Assembly (NCBI RefSeq): GCF_023159225.1
Contig: NC_063168.1
Span: 64,583,398 to 64,647,397 of the forward strand
Length of the DNA stretch: 64,000 bases
Source: Perognathus longimembris pacificus
Lineage: Eukaryota; Chordata; Mammalia; Rodentia; Heteromyidae
Reading direction: 5' to 3'
The translations under genes were made by a program, and so were the position numbers. The notes below the pieces were generated by a model that saw only the letters and a list, made by a program, of their open reading frames with translations, had not been told where the DNA came from and did not search any database. Of the stretch, positions 11,836 to 23,880 are shown one piece after another. Numbering within the stretch: position 1 is the first letter of the stretch; every line of letters begins with the position of its first letter.

Positions 11836-12012
11836 TGTAGTCAGTGTACATTCTGTGGAAAAAACTATGTAACTTGTGGACAGGGTTGAGAGCGGAAAAA
11901 TGAAAGAAGAGATGACATTGTTCAAAAAAGAAATGTACTCTTTACCTCACTCTGCAATGGCAACTCTGCAGTATATCACCTTAATAATAACAATAAAATT
12001 ATATTTTAAAAA
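11836..12012 (+). mobile_element. Old L1 3'-end fragment, right part
   Basis: Continues the older L1 interrupted by copy A: gagatgacattgttcaaaaa, aatgtactctttacctcact, then tatatcaccttaataataac and an A-rich end. The same order occurs in the fragment at 41123-41765. Confidence 0.7.
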
Positions 12013-12375
12013 GGATACAATTTGAATTCTCCCTTATATGAAATATATTAACAAACCCAATAGTTTGCCAGCCTTCAAAGACTTAATTAATGAAACCAGA
12101 TTAGCAACTCTGAAGTCATGATAGTTTTTGCTAGATATATTAGGTAGCATTAGCTCAGAAAATATATCATCTTCCTATTATTGGGCAATCATAAAATGGT
12201 AAGAAAGGTATATCTAAAAGAAACTAAGTGTAGTAGTGAAGGCAACTACTGAAAGCTCCTAGATGTAGCACAGGTTGTAGAGGTGTGTTCAATTAATTCT
12301 ACCACACGTTGTGTTTCCTGCCCAATACTACATAAAACATGTCATTACAGTCAAGCTCTAAAGTACTTTTGTCAA
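12013..12375. other. Unique DNA, no gene seen
   Basis: AT-rich sequence between the L1 tail and a SINE. No feature recognised. Confidence 0.45.
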
Positions 12376-12389
12376 CAGAATATTTTATT

Positions 12390-12612
12390 TTTATTATTAT
12401 TATTATTTTTTTTTTGTTTTGGCCAGTCCTGGGCCTTGGACTCAGGGCCTGAGCACTGTCCCTGGCTTCCTTTTGCTCAAGGCTAGCACTTTGCCACTTG
12501 AGCCACAGCGCCACTTCTGGCTGTTTTCTGTATATGTGGTGATGGGGAATCGAACCCAGGGCCTCATGTATACGAGGCAAGCTCTCTTGCCACTAGGCCA
12601 TATCCCCAGCCC
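12390..12612 (-). mobile_element. IDL-Geo SINE, antisense
   Basis: The reverse complement of the SINE runs from ccagtcctgggccttggact to atatccccagcccc, with the poly-T (A-tail complement) at 12390-12415. The direct repeat 'cagaatattttatt' (12376-12389 and 12613-12626) is the target duplication. It belongs to the 'gagcaaaaggaagcc' type. Confidence 0.92.
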
Positions 12613-12644
12613 CAGAATATTTTATTATTTTACTATATTTAAGT

Positions 12645-12900
12645 AGTTGTGCAAAGGAGTTGCCATTTAACAAAGCAATTTAGGAATACAATGTATTGAT
12701 CGTTGTGACCTATTTTAACATTCTCACACATCTACCCCCTACCTACCCTTTCCCTTACTCTTAATTTTGTAGGATATACTTTGGATTCTTGTCTGAATTT
12801 CTCCCCTCTTCTCTTCTTCCTTCATCTATCCCTTTCCCCTTGACAATACCTCACCCCTTTTGAATAACCATTTCCTGGTGTTTTATTTTGCTGAACTTTG
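12645..12900 (-). mobile_element. L1 3'-end fragment, antisense
   Basis: The stretch gtgcaaaggagttgccattt, acaatgtattgatcgttgtg and the following pyrimidine-rich block mirror the antisense L1 tails at 17487, 21430, 23655 and 30880. Boundaries are approximate. Confidence 0.55.
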
Positions 12901-13039
12901 ATTTTGGCTTTCTAAGGAATTACACTATTTGAGATCTCCCTAGAATCAACCATTTTTCAGTTACTTCATTTGGGTATATTTGCATACCACCTAATGTATT
13001 TAATTATGAGTTTGTAAATGAAATCTAGCTTCTGTGTAT

Positions 13040-13870
13040 AAGGGAAAGACTCAATAAATGGGAGCATATTGAAATAAGAAGTTTCTGCATGGCAAAGGAC
13101 GTAGCCAACAAGGTAAAAAGACAGCCTGCAAGAATGGCAGAAGATTTTTGCCAGCTATGTATCAGACAATGGCCTTATATCCAGATGATACAGAGAACTT
13201 AAAAAAAAAATCCTCAAAAAAACCCAACACAATTAGTATAGGGGCTAATAATCTAAAGAGAATCTTCTCAGAAGAAGGAAAAATGTCCATAAACATATGA
13301 GGAGAAGAAAAGCTCAACATATTTTGTCACTAAGGAAATGAAAATCAAAATAATGTTGAGATTCCACTGCACCTAGTTAAAATAGCTATTACCAAGAAAA
13401 CAAAGAATAATATGCTGGTGAGAATGTTGCCAAAAGGGAACCCTAATATCCTGTTAGTGGGAATGTAAACTTCCTCCAACACCCTGGAAAGCAATGTGGA
13501 AGTTCCTCAAAAAATTAAATATAGAAATACTCAAAATATTACATGCCAGGATACAGTAAAGCCACCAGTACAATCACTTTTACTGCAGCTCCAATCACCA
13601 TAGCCAGGGTATGGAATCAGCTCAGATGCCCTTCAGTGGAAAAATACCAAGGAAATGTGGCAAATGTGCACAATGGAATTTTATTCATCCACTAGATCGT
13701 ATGATATTGTCCCATAAGAAAAAAAAATGAAATGGAAAGACTTAGAAAAATATGTTAAGTGAAATCATGCCCAGATAGACATAAGATTCATGCTTTCCCT
13801 TGTATGTGGATATAAGAATTAGCCTGCAGAAGCTTGACAATATCAGCATGGATGTTGAGAGAAAACAAGT
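13040..13870 (+). pseudogene. Old L1 ORF2 3' part, 5'-truncated
   Basis: Begins with agtttctgcatggcaaagga (ORF2 SFCMAKD), includes aagggaaccctaatatcctg and 'gtgggaatgtaaact', then atggaatcagctcagatgcc (WNQLRCP), and ends at the old stop and 3'UTR. It aligns in order to copy A 10500-11330 but has many indels and stops. Older than copies A and B. Confidence 0.85.
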
Positions 13871-14862
13871 TAAATTAGTCCAATGTTATTTTTAGCATTT
13901 CTATTCTGTTATTTTTACAGGCAAGTTTTACTAAAAAGCTGCAAGTACTCAGATAAATCCTGATTGTGTGTAAAAGGAACATTCTAGAATCTGTAAATGG
14001 CCAGATTCATTTTGTTGGGAAAGATCAATCTTTCCTATTGAACATTGAAAAAAATCTTATTAATGATACCTTCAAAGTTCCACTTTGTCCCCACATCCTG
14101 GAGAGTAGAAGGAAGGTAATATTTTACTTCTATATGCATGACCTGAGGCAATTCCTTCATCTTCTTTCTCTCAACTTCAGTTTCCTCCTGTGTAGAGAAT
14201 GTGCTAATTCTCTTTCATAGCTGTCCCATAAAAATTAATTCTTAAATATATAATGTCTACTAAGTTTGCCAGCAAGTTATAAATGTAATTTAAATGATAT
14301 TATTTTTAAACGTTATCACTATCATTATTCTCGGTAATAGTCATTTCATAAATCTGTTAACTGAATTAACAAACATTTATTGATGCATAGGAAGACTTTG
14401 AAGTTAATGTCAGGTTGGGAACAGAAAAATTTCACCAAAGGCCTCTACTTCAGTTTGTTTGCAATCTAAATGAAGTGACAAGTAAAATATGAATGTGCAA
14501 GTAGTTCCAAAGAAAATAGGGGTCAAAGAGTAGTGTAGAAGTCCAAAGTCAATCTAATACAGGGATCTCAGATGACAGGATTAGAGAAAGTTTCCTGGAA
14601 GTTTGAGTCTAAGATGAAATTGGTTTTGAACATAGTTACGCATACAGTAATGTTCTGTTGGTCTACTTCTGTACTTATTAACTTACTAGGTATTGATCTT
14701 TCTGTAGAAATTAGTAAATACATATCTTTGTTTCCTTTTTTCTTTATTTAGGGAATAGAGGTCCTGAAACCCTTGGCATCTCTTAAGGTTATCTTTTGTA
14801 TGCTAATTGCCTTAGATAGCCTCACTATGAAGCTACTCATTAGGAAGATCAAATTACAGTAA
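13871..14862. other. Unique DNA, no gene seen
   Basis: Contains an 84-codon ORF (13966-14220) with no recognised domain. No repeat is identified with confidence. Confidence 0.4.
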
Positions 14863-15400
14863 TGTAGGTAGGGACTTCCAGTTTCAACCACTGACTTCCA
14901 TAATAAGGAGAGTAGAGATGGAAATTAATCGCCAATGGCCAATGATTTCCTCAACTTTGCCAATGTAATGAAACCTTTGGACAAATTATAAAGGGGGCTT
15001 CAGTTGCTAAATGTTGGTGCATCCATCAAGGCGTTGAGGGAATAAACACACAGAAAGATTGGAAGCCATGTGCAAAACCCGTTTCCTCACTCCTTGTGTC
15101 CTCTAGCTGTGACATCTGGCCATTCCTGAGGTACAGCTTTATTAGAAACCTGTTTCCTGACTTCCACCACTAATTGTTAAAGAGGGGATTCCGGGAATAC
15201 TGGGATATATAGTGCTGGTCAGAGGTATGGGGACAATTGGGCAACTGAAACCAGAAGGGGAGACAAAGCTGTGACTTTCACTCATGGTTTCTGACACCAC
15301 TTCAGGTAGATGCCGTCAGAACTGAACTAAATTGAAGGGCATTTAGTGGGTATCCGAAGATTTGAAGAGCTGGTTCATGTCAGAAATCAGTGCAGGCTGT
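14863..15400 (+). mobile_element. Decayed LTR, probably ERVL-related
   Basis: The order of blocks resembles an ancient mammalian ERVL-type LTR from memory: 'ccaatgtaatgaaaccttt' followed by a TATA-like aaattataaaggg, then ctgacatctggccattcct-like text near 15110, and 'gaactgaactaaattgaag' with 'gtgggtatccgaaga'. No intact ends or duplication are seen. Family assignment is uncertain. Confidence 0.45.
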
Positions 15401-15686
15401 TTCATTACTATGGCAGACACTGCTCTGAAAGGTAGTGCTCTTTCCCTTGCTGGGAGGATGTTTACCACAGTAATTCCCAGATAAAGGTATATACCACTGT
15501 AATTTTAAGCATGTGGGAGAGAACCAGGTTCACAGAAGACTGGACTGAAGATCTGTGCCGCTGAAAAGACAGATATTCAAAGAGATGCAGCACAGGTTTC
15601 ACAGAGGAGAACTCCAGCTAGAGATGGCTTGATTGCATAGCCAATATTCGTCATACATATCTGAAAGTGGAACCAAGTAACATGAG

Positions 15687-15828
15687 GAGAAGGGTGGAGT
15701 GGGACTGATAGGAAAGGAACCATGAAAGAGAGACTGTTCAAAATACATTACATTCATGAGTTGACATGTTTAATTGAAACTCCTTTGTACAACTTCTTAA
15801 AGACAATTAGTAAGATAAAAAAAAAAGT
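15687..15828 (+). mobile_element. L1 3'UTR fragment
   Basis: ggtggagtgggactgatagg, caaaatacattacattcatg and 'tttaattgaaactcctttgt' end in an A-run. The layout matches other L1 tails in the window. Confidence 0.55.
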
Positions 15829-15918
15829 CAATTGGCATTTACGCAACTAAGAGAAAGTTACAAGCAAAATAGTAATATTTGGAAAAAGGATTATACTTCA
15901 TATTATTAATCTTGCTGC

Positions 15919-16297
15919 TGTAAGGTTTGCCAGAAAGGAAACCTACCACAGGGTTCAGGAGAAAGGAGTTTATTGGGGGAAAAGCAAACTGCCAGCTCAC
16001 ACAAGATGGAGGTGTGGGGAGGCAGAGGGGGAGGAAGAAGAGAAAAAGAGAGAAAAGGAAAGAGAAAGAGAGAAAGGCAAAAAGAGAGAGTAAGAAGGAA
16101 AAGGAAAGAGAGTGGGGCTGTGGTGAGCCAGATTATATGGAAAAGGTGGGAGATCTGGCCAGGTGCATTGGATATGACCTCAGAGAAGCAGGAGGTAACT
16201 GTCTTCAGGTGTGCCAGTTACCTGGGTAACTCATGGGGGGGCTTCTGCATGGAGCCCTCCCCAGGCTGGACCATACTGTTGCTCAATGTGAAAGACA
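15919..16297 (-). mobile_element. Possible solitary ERV LTR, antisense
   Basis: Read on the minus strand this starts tgtctttcacattgag, has a long C/T-rich middle, then 'cccccaataaactcctttc' (polyadenylation signal AATAAA), and ends gcaaaccttaca. The TGT...ACA ends fit an LTR of about 379 bp. No matching target duplication is seen at these exact ends, so boundaries may be off. No gag, pol or env lies nearby. The ORFs of 100 and 115 codons come from its purine tract. Confidence 0.5.
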
Positions 16298-17486
16298 CTT
16301 TTATATATTGGAGAATGTAATGTGGTAGGAGAAATAACAGTAGCAAAACTAAATACTAAGAAAAGAATTTACAATTAAGTAAAAGAAACATTGTGGCAAA
16401 CAAAGCTAACAACTTCATTCAATAGAGGGTCTGAAACCAATTATCTCTTTTATATGGAATTATATTTTACCATGATGAGCTTCAGACAAATGTTTTCCTT
16501 GAAAAATACACCAAATGATCTAGTCAGTGACAGGCAGTGACTAACCACAGCCTGGTTAATACCTAAGAAGATGAAAATGCTCAACTTTTTCACTTACACA
16601 AAATCTCCCTTACAAGCTGCAATGCTGAGCACAACATCTTGTGTCGACCAGAAAAAAAAAAAGTATATTTATTTTTGAACCTATTTAGGAGATATACCTT
16701 ACCTGAAAGAGAGAAGAGAGGTTTTCATGCAAGCTGAGAGAAAAGAGGAGACAAGAAGGGAGGGAGAGTACCAGAAACCAAAAAAGGGAAAGGAGTAGAG
16801 CAGTGAGATGGTGCACAATTATTTCAAAAGCAATTTACCCAGCCAGTCGTTCTCAGTGTTCCTCTGACTATTATTGAGGCAAAGAAAGAAATAGGATGGC
16901 AGAAAAGAATTCTCTTTATCTCTTTCACTCAAGCAAGCCTTCTGCTTGTGCACTCTGTCCAGAGACCATTTTTCTTTGGCAACAGCCTCTGCACAGTGCT
17001 GGTTGAGGGGATGACCACAGGACAGAATGCCGCTGCTTTGCCTACATCCTCATTCTCTCATGCACCTGCAGGAGTTAGCAGATGGTTGTGGGAAGGGCAG
17101 CCTACCTCCTTCGAACTGCCGTACAAGCTTGACAAGGGGCACGCATGCCCACAGAATGGCTGGCATCCAGATGCACAGCCTCGCAGGGCTTTGTGCAGTT
17201 TCATTATTAGTAGTGCCTTATTTACCCAGGCTCTGCTCTCAGAGGATTCCACACGTTGAACAAATATATTTAAGGTAAACATCCTTACTTTGCTCATAAA
17301 TTCTCTCAATCCCATGCTTTGTAGCATGTGGCAAGATGGGCATTAGGCTGTTAGCTGTTTGCTTGTTTGTTTTGATTCTTATTTATTTACTTGATTTATG
17401 AAAAACAAAGGTGGAAATGGTATATGAGGGTAAAATCTAAAGCAGCAATCTCCTTGTCCGCGTGCAAAGCAAAATCATTCTTAGGG
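16298..17486. other. Unique DNA, no assigned gene
   Basis: The part at 16950-17270 is GC-richer than its neighbours and carries open frames of 103 and 83 codons on plus and 89 on minus. None resembles a family I know. It could be a conserved non-coding element or a decayed exon. Confidence 0.35.
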
Positions 17487-17810
17487 TTTTTTTATTATTA
17501 TCTTTAAGTAGTTATAAAAAGTATTCTCAATTCAACATACTATTTGTAGTATAATATTTCTTGATCAATATGCTTACCTCTTCCATCATTCTCCCTCATC
17601 TCTCCCAACCTAAATCAACCTCTCAAGTTGCCTACGTCTATTTTCACATAGGTACACTGAATATTATGACTATATTCACCCACCATATCTCTTGTGTATT
17701 TATACACCAATTTTAAATTACAAATAGGTACCTCACACCCTCATTTCTGGCTCTTCTTGTGACTTGTTACCCCAAATGCTTTCTCTCTCTCTCACCTCCT
17801 TTTTTCAATT
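17487..17810 (-). mobile_element. L1 3'-end fragment, antisense
   Basis: Shares its order of blocks with 23655-23880: caattcaacatactatttg, then ttgatcaatatgcttacctc, ttccatcattctccctcatc and later attatgactatattcaccca. Boundaries are approximate. Confidence 0.55.
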
Positions 17811-19610
17811 CCTGGAAAAATAGACATGCATATCTTTTTTCATTGCCTTATATGCAACAAAGGAAAGAAGGATAGGATGTAGATGAAGAACAAAATTTGA
17901 TCTCTTATTTCTCAGTCGTGTTGGTGGACAGAATGAGAAATGAGTAGTTTTCCAAGGTAATATAGGAGATGTGGGAATAAAGAGAATGGATTTAATTGCA
18001 AAGTTTGACTTGACTTGAGTTATGAAATTGTAAAACCCATTAACAAATTCAGGGCAATAATATATGAGAATAATATTCATTAAGTTCTGTCCCATGAGTA
18101 GAGCTTCTACAGGAAATGGTGGATGATGACACAAAAATTAGGGACCAGTGAATACACATTTGACTTCTACTTTCATAGTTGATAGTTTTGTTTAATTATT
18201 TTTTAAATAATGAGCTGGCATATTTTGTTCCTGTTAAAAATATTCAGTTATTAAAAACATAAAATAAACACTTCAGCATTTAGCAACTACTCTTTTTAAA
18301 AAAATAATTAGTAGTAGTTTATAAGAAATAATAACCATCTCTCTTCAGGGTTAATTAGTGGTATCTGGTACATCACAGATGTTGAGTAAGTATCTACTGG
18401 AGGAATTGTGTATAAATGCATGTTTGCATGTGCCCCTGAACATGCAATGACACTCAACAACCCACACCCTTTCACCCCACTACCAGAAGAACACTCCAAT
18501 TTGTTCCAAGGCAGTGATTTCCCACGGTCTTTCTACCCTAGAGTAAATAACTCTTCCGTACCAGGCTTTACTCCAACTTCTTTTTAATGATCATTGCTGT
18601 GTTTTCTTTTGTTTATAAACTCAACAGTAGTAGATTTGTTTTTTGTAATAAGACTTTGTTTTATAGATTTTCTTTTGGTAAAAAATATCTACTCACTACT
18701 TCTGTATTCTGTGAAAGTTGATACCAAAACTGGCAAAATGCCAAGAATGATTCACAAAAATGCCAATACAGAGTATTTTTCAACAGGAGAAATACATCTA
18801 TGGAAGAGTCCCTGTCTAAGTTAATTAGCGTTCTTTCTGAATCTTTCATAGAAATACCTTGGAGCTGTTTTTTTTTAGTGATTTTCTTGCCACAGTATAG
18901 AAGTCCTGATGAGGCTTTTAGTTTGGTGTGAATATAATAATATCTGCTCTGACAATCCCTGTCCTTTGATTGGAAAAGAAAGTTCAGCAACTATCTTTCT
19001 TTGCTAATGTTATGAGAAATTGACTTCTTAGCATGAGGTCTAATGTTGATTTCCTCCCTTGTTCTAGAGCATGAATGCCATTGGAAAAATAACAACAGCA
19101 ACAAAAATTGTTTTTATTATCTGAAGTCAAAAGGAATGTCAAAAAGAATTTGAAACTTAAAAGGTATTGAGTATGTTTATTTATCTTTATGTACTGAGTC
19201 CCCAAACCTATCCTATACAAAGAGATCTTTTTAATCAGAGTCAACTTTCTTCCCTGTCAAAATCCATTACCTGGCACCCATGAAAGTTGAGTGGGGTCAG
19301 CTGATTCTGCAAAGAAAAAAAAAAGTTAGCATCTACAGAGACTCTCTTCTATGACAGTCAATGTCTTTCCTCATTTCTGCTCTCACAATCCTTCTGAAAG
19401 TTCCCAATCCCTGTTTCCTGGGCATGGGTCAAAGGAGAGAAGTTGGAAAGCACTGTGAGGAGATGGACTCATTCTGCAGTTATTCTCTCTGTTAAAACCC
19501 ATCTTAATTAATTAGTTTCTCTATATCTTATATTTCTGCTCCCTTTTGCTGAGAGACACAAGTGATATTTACTTACTGAACAGTAGCTTTTGCATTTACT
19601 ATATCTATGA
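17811..19610. other. Unique DNA with possible MIR
   Basis: A weak MIR-like stretch lies at about 18340-18420 (ctggtacatcacagatgttg, agtaagtatctactgg). The ORFs of 109 codons at 17805 and 18661 (minus) match nothing recognised. No gene seen. Confidence 0.35.
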
Positions 19611-19845
19611 GCTGAACACCAGTGGCTTACACTTGTAATCCTAGCTACTCAGGAGGATGAGGTCTGAGAATCGTGGTTCAAAGCCAGATTGACAAGACAA
19701 ATCTGAGAGACTCTTATCTCTAATTAACCCCCCAAAAGCTGGAAGTGGAGCTGTGGCTCTAGTGGTAGACCAGTAGCTGTGAGCAAAAGAACTCCGACAC
19801 AGCCCCCAGGCTCTGAGTTCAAGCCTCAGGACCAGCACAAAAAGA
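19611..19845 (+). mobile_element. B1-dID-type dimeric SINE (7SL-like left, tRNA-like right)
   Basis: The left monomer reads agtggcttacacttgtaatc then ctagctactcaggaggatga (7SL/Alu-like). A linker with tcttatctctaattaacccc follows. The right monomer is gagctgtggctctagtggta, with B-box-like 'gagttcaagcc' near the end, closing ggaccagcac then A-rich. The name B1-dID is from memory. Confidence 0.8.
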
Positions 19846-21170
19846 ATCATAATGTCAGAGTATATTATTTGAACAATACCTGTTTGCCAAAGCATTTTTT
19901 GAACTTTAGTTTTCATTTCTAGGAAGGGAAGGAAGGAAAGATAGATGTTAAAACCCACTTATATTGGGTTATTTAGTATGTTCCATAGTGACAAAAAATT
20001 CAGAATTATGGTCTACTAGTTTTTACTTTCCTGTGTACTATCTTTGACAAAAACTCTTTCGTCATATAGACATAATGATATCTTTACACATGATTTATTG
20101 GGTCCATATTTCATTCCATCACTGAGAAGGCTTCACATAACTAGAAAATAGGTAGTGTGAATAAAGTAGAACCAAATTTCTGGGCCAGAGATGGCTCAAG
20201 ACAAAAAGCAGTAGTTTTTGTTGCAGAATTTAAGTTTTACCAGCATGAAGTGTTTGACTAGAGAAGAACTATGTCATAAATTTAGTGAGGTAATAGTGTG
20301 AATGTGTATTGAGCATATAGCACTTAATTATGGCATTTCCAGAAGTAATATTATGTGGTTAAGATTTAGGATGATACATAGATTTTTTTTGAAAACTAGG
20401 TAAACAAATAAGCTACTAAAATAGCACATATATAAGATTTCTGATTCAATGTAGAAGTTTGGGCCTGTAACTTTAGTTTTGTCTTTCACACACTTTACAT
20501 TATCTTATCCTGAAGTACCACATAAATGATATATTAAAGTATATGTTTGAAGTAAAATATAGGCAGACATAGACAGGTATATCGGTATCAGATGTGTGTT
20601 CACACACATATAATCACATGTAAATGAGAAGTCTAGAGCTGCATTGATAAGTCAAAGAAGCATGTCCACAGCAGGTCACAGAAGCAAGGCAAGTGAATCC
20701 AGGATGCAACAACCTTAAGGCTACTTTACAAAAGGTGAGAATGCATACTATTGTAACTGTGAGAAAGAAAAAAAATGAGGTGAGTAAATTAATATATCGT
20801 ACATGGCCAACTTAGAAAAAGATACCTGTTCTGCATCTTCTGTGTCCTTCAATGATAAGGCTAGGATCTCATCCTGTTACTCATCCTTATATGTCACCTT
20901 GATGGGTGTCTACTTACTATGTGCCATTTACCTAACTTTAGGTGAACTTAATGACAGGAATTGTGACCAAAAGGAGTGTGTATTATCTTCCAGTTTGGGC
21001 TATTGAAAGTATTCTTTCTGTGTTCTGGCTTATTAAGAGAAGCACTTATTTCAGGTATTCCTTGACTCAAAAAGAGAATGGGGCCTGTAGACCTGGCTCA
21101 TTTGTAATGCACTTGCCCAGAAATAGCAAGTGCATCACCCTGAACATAAACTCCAGTGTGTTTGAGTGTC
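19846..21170. other. Unique DNA, no gene seen
   Basis: No coding or repeat family is recognised. The 94- and 67-codon ORFs near 20803-21226 look like chance. Confidence 0.4.
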
Positions 21171-21171
21171 T

Positions 21172-21275
21172 GTATGTGTGTGTGTGTGTGAGAGAGAGAG
21201 ACAGAGAGATAGACAGAGAGAGATAGAGAGAGAGATAACATGAGAGAAAGGGAGAAAGTAAGAGAGAGAATGATG
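21172..21275. repeat. Compound (TG)n(GA)n simple repeat
   Basis: tgtgtgtgtg passes directly into agagagagag, then imperfect GAGA/GATA to about 21275. Several Ser/Leu-rich minus ORFs arise from it. Confidence 0.9.
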
Positions 21276-21429
21276 ATGTTGATGATGGTTGAAACAATTG
21301 GAATCTGACTTGTAGCCAAGCCTGTTATATCCTTTGGCAGAGCTGTAGCTGACTTAACAGAATCCAGAAAAAATAAGGGCTTGATCTTACTTATATATCC
21401 CATTAAGATCATGAGGTTGTTACACAAGA

Positions 21430-21690
21430 TAATATATCTATTCTTTTTTTAAATTCAATTTTATTGTCAAGGTGATGTACAGAGGGGTTACAATTACATA
21501 TATAAGGCAGTGAGTACATTTCCTGTCATACTTGTTACCCTCTCCCTCATTTTTCTCCCACCTTTCCCTCCAATTTCCCGCTACTTGAGTTGGACAGTTA
21601 ATTTCCAACATATTGTCATGTGAGTGTATTGTCTTGTGTCTTGTGAGTGAGTTTCATTGGTTTGCCCTTTATCCTTTGTGTATTCTTTTA
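21430..21690 (-). mobile_element. L1 3'UTR, antisense, 5'-truncated
   Basis: The reverse complement of the L1 tail: 'ttattgtcaaggtgatgtac', gaggggttacaattacatat, then 'catacttgttaccctctccc'. It aligns in order to copy A 11700-11810. Roughly 250 bp survive. Confidence 0.75.
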
Positions 21691-21718
21691 AATTTTTTAA
21701 TTTATTTTACTTTTCTTG

Positions 21719-21883
21719 TTGCTGGTATTAGGGATTGAACTCAGGATCTCATATTCACACTTAGTTTTTCATTGCTCACACTACTTATGAATTTTTGGTG
21801 GTTGATTGAAGGTAAGAATTTCTCAGGTTTGTCTTTTGCAGTAGCTTCTGAGTAGATAGGATTACAGACATGAACCACTGGCT
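21719..21883 (-). mobile_element. B1-dID-type SINE, antisense, decayed
   Basis: 'gctggtattagggattgaac' (right monomer) and later gtagcttctgagtagatagg, attacagacatgaaccactg (7SL-like left monomer). The middle is deleted relative to the 19611 copy. Confidence 0.65.
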
Positions 21884-22002
21884 TCTAATAATAAGGCAAT
21901 TGTTGAATGATTCACCATAGCATGGAATAATGTTATTTAAAGTAGAGGCTTTGTGGCTGGGTGCCTACCTTAGTGACAGAAACACATACCTCAGACACTG
22001 AG

Positions 22003-22036
22003 TTTAGTCACTAGTAGTGTGCACACTAGTAGTGTG
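22003..22036. repeat. Short tandem duplication (actagtagtgtgcac x2)
   Basis: Two adjacent exact copies of 'actagtagtgtgcac' begin at about 22010 and 22025, just before a GA-rich tract. Confidence 0.75.
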
Positions 22037-22042
22037 CACATC

Positions 22043-22130
22043 AAAGAAAGAGACAGAGACAGAGGGAGGGAGGAAGGAGAAAAGTAGGGAAAAAGGAAGA
22101 AAGAGGGGGAGAGGACAGAAAGTAAAAGAG
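22043..22130. repeat. GA-rich polypurine tract
   Basis: An almost pure purine run (agagacagagacagaggg, then ggaaggagaaaagtaggg). Confidence 0.8.
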
Positions 22131-22159
22131 ATTGAAAAAAATAAGTGAAAAAAAATTTT

Positions 22160-22371
22160 TTTTTTGTTTTTTTTGTTTTGCCAGTCCTGGGGCTTGGACT
22201 CAGGGCCTGAGCACTGTCCCTGGCTTCTTTTTGTTCAAGGCTAGCACTCTGCCACTTGAGCCACAGCGCCACTTCTGGCCATTTTCTGTATATGTGGTGC
22301 TGGGGAATCGAACCCAGGGCCTCATGTATATGAGGCAGGCACTCTTGCCACTAGGCCATATCCCCAGCCCC
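22160..22371 (-). mobile_element. IDL-Geo SINE, antisense
   Basis: The poly-T is followed by gccagtcctggggcttggac, and the copy ends atatccccagccccc. The flanking 'aaatttttt' on both sides is the probable target duplication. Carries the gagcaaaaagaagcc-type right monomer (with gaacaaaaagaag). Confidence 0.92.
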
Positions 22372-22379
22372 CAAATTTT

Positions 22380-23040
22380 TTTAATCTAAGAAGTTACAAA
22401 GGGAAAATTAATGAATATCTTTGTTCATTTGGGCAACAAATGAATGAATGAAATACCCCAAATGAAGTAGATAGACTAAATTTATTTCTTATGGTTTTAT
22501 GTCTACAAAATTTAAAATCAGAGTCCCAGGAAATTCAGTGGTGTGGAATATTGGCTTTGTAATTCAAATATAGCTTAGATAGCTTTGACTTTTTGATGGA
22601 TGGGACAAAGCAGAACTTCAGGGTCATTTAAAAATATTTAAGCTATCATTTTTTATAAGGACACAGATCCTATTGATTAGGCTTGCTCTGATGATATTAT
22701 CACCTTCCAAGTACCCTAATTCCTAATATCATTTTTGTCAGCATTTACACTTCAGCTTCTTAATGTCGAGTTTAGGGAAGGAGAGTGGGCAGCAGCATTT
22801 ATGTCACAGCAATGACCAAAGGCATTTCAGTGAGTAAAATCCATCAATAAGCCTCTTTTTCAGTACACCCCCCCCTTTTTACACTCAGGGTGAGAAAACA
22901 AACTTAAGGAAAGAATAAATAAGTAAGTACATAACTAATTAAATGCATCCTACTTTTCTTTAGTGACTGAATTATTTTACTTTACATGAATGATATCCAG
23001 TTGTACCCACTTACCAGAAAGTTACCTGATTATTCTTGTT
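22380..23040. other. Unique DNA, no gene seen
   Basis: No recognised feature apart from a C9/T5 run near 22867. Confidence 0.4.
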
Positions 23041-23060
23041 AATGACTGAGTAATATTTCA

Positions 23061-23066
23061 TTGTAT

Positions 23067-23108
<42 letters not shown>

Positions 23109-23117
23109 ATATATATC
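23061..23117. repeat. (TGTA)n(TA)n microsatellite
   Basis: tgtatgtatgtgtg leads into about 30 bp of TA, then tttgtatatatat. Confidence 0.9.
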
Positions 23118-23230
23118 ATAGTTTCTTTATCCATTTAATGTTGATGGGTACAATGATTATTCCATAATTCATGTGTTATGAGTAGCATTACGATACACAT
23201 GGGTATAAAGATGTATAATAAGATGCCTTT

Positions 23231-23459
23231 GGGGGCTGGGAATATGGCCTAGTGGTAAAGTGCTTGTCTCATATACATGAAGCCCTGGGTTTGATTCTTC
23301 AGCACCACATATATAGAAAAAGCTGGAAATGGCGCTGTGGCATAAGTGGTAGAGTGCTAGCCTTGAGCAAAAAGAAACCAGGGACAGTGCTCAGGCCCTG
23401 AGTTCAAGCCCCTAGGATTGGCAAAAAACAAAAAACAAAACCACCAAAAAAAACAAAAT
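23231..23459 (+). mobile_element. IDL-Geo SINE, older copy
   Basis: gggggctgggaatatggcct starts it. The B box is altered to ggtttgattctt. The right monomer has ggcataagtggtagagtgct and a (CAAAAA)-type tail. The 8-bp duplication 'atgccttt' is at 23223-23230 and 23460-23467. Confidence 0.9.
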
Positions 23460-23654
23460 ATGCCTTTAATTTTCTATTCTCTTGGGTATATATACAAAAG
23501 TGTTATGGCTGGGTAATACTGGGTTTCATTCTAAGAAATCTCCATAATAAGTTTTATATTGATTAGACTGGCATATGCTCCTGCCAGAAGTAAATGAGAA
23601 TTCTGTTTTCTGTATCCTTTCCAGTATTTGTCATTGTTTTTGAATCTGGTTTTT

Positions 23655-23880
23655 ATTTTCCTTAAGTCATTGTACAAAGGGGTTTCAATTCAACATGACA
23701 GTTTGTGAGTACAATGCATTTTGATCAGTGTCACCTCTTTCATCATTCTCTCTAATAGCTCATTACCCCACCCACCTCCCCATTTGCATTTGTGTGCATG
23801 TACATTCCATATTATGACTTTGTTTTCCCTTCATTCCTGTCTCTCCATTTCTCCATGCCAGCCGTGGTGACAGGATGAGG
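23655..23880 (-). mobile_element. L1 3'-end fragment, antisense
   Basis: 'cattgtacaaaggggtttca', attcaacatgacagtttgtg, then tcacctctttcatcattctc and attccatattatgactttg. Homologous in order to 17487-17810. Confidence 0.6.

Noticed and set aside
12645..13870. Single L1 with a twin-priming inversion (antisense 3' tail next to sense ORF2)
   Set aside because: Twin priming inverts the 5' segment, not the 3'UTR; two separate insertions fit better.
15927..16320. Lys/Arg/Glu-rich ORFs of 100 and 115 codons
   Set aside because: They arise from the purine tract of the putative LTR.
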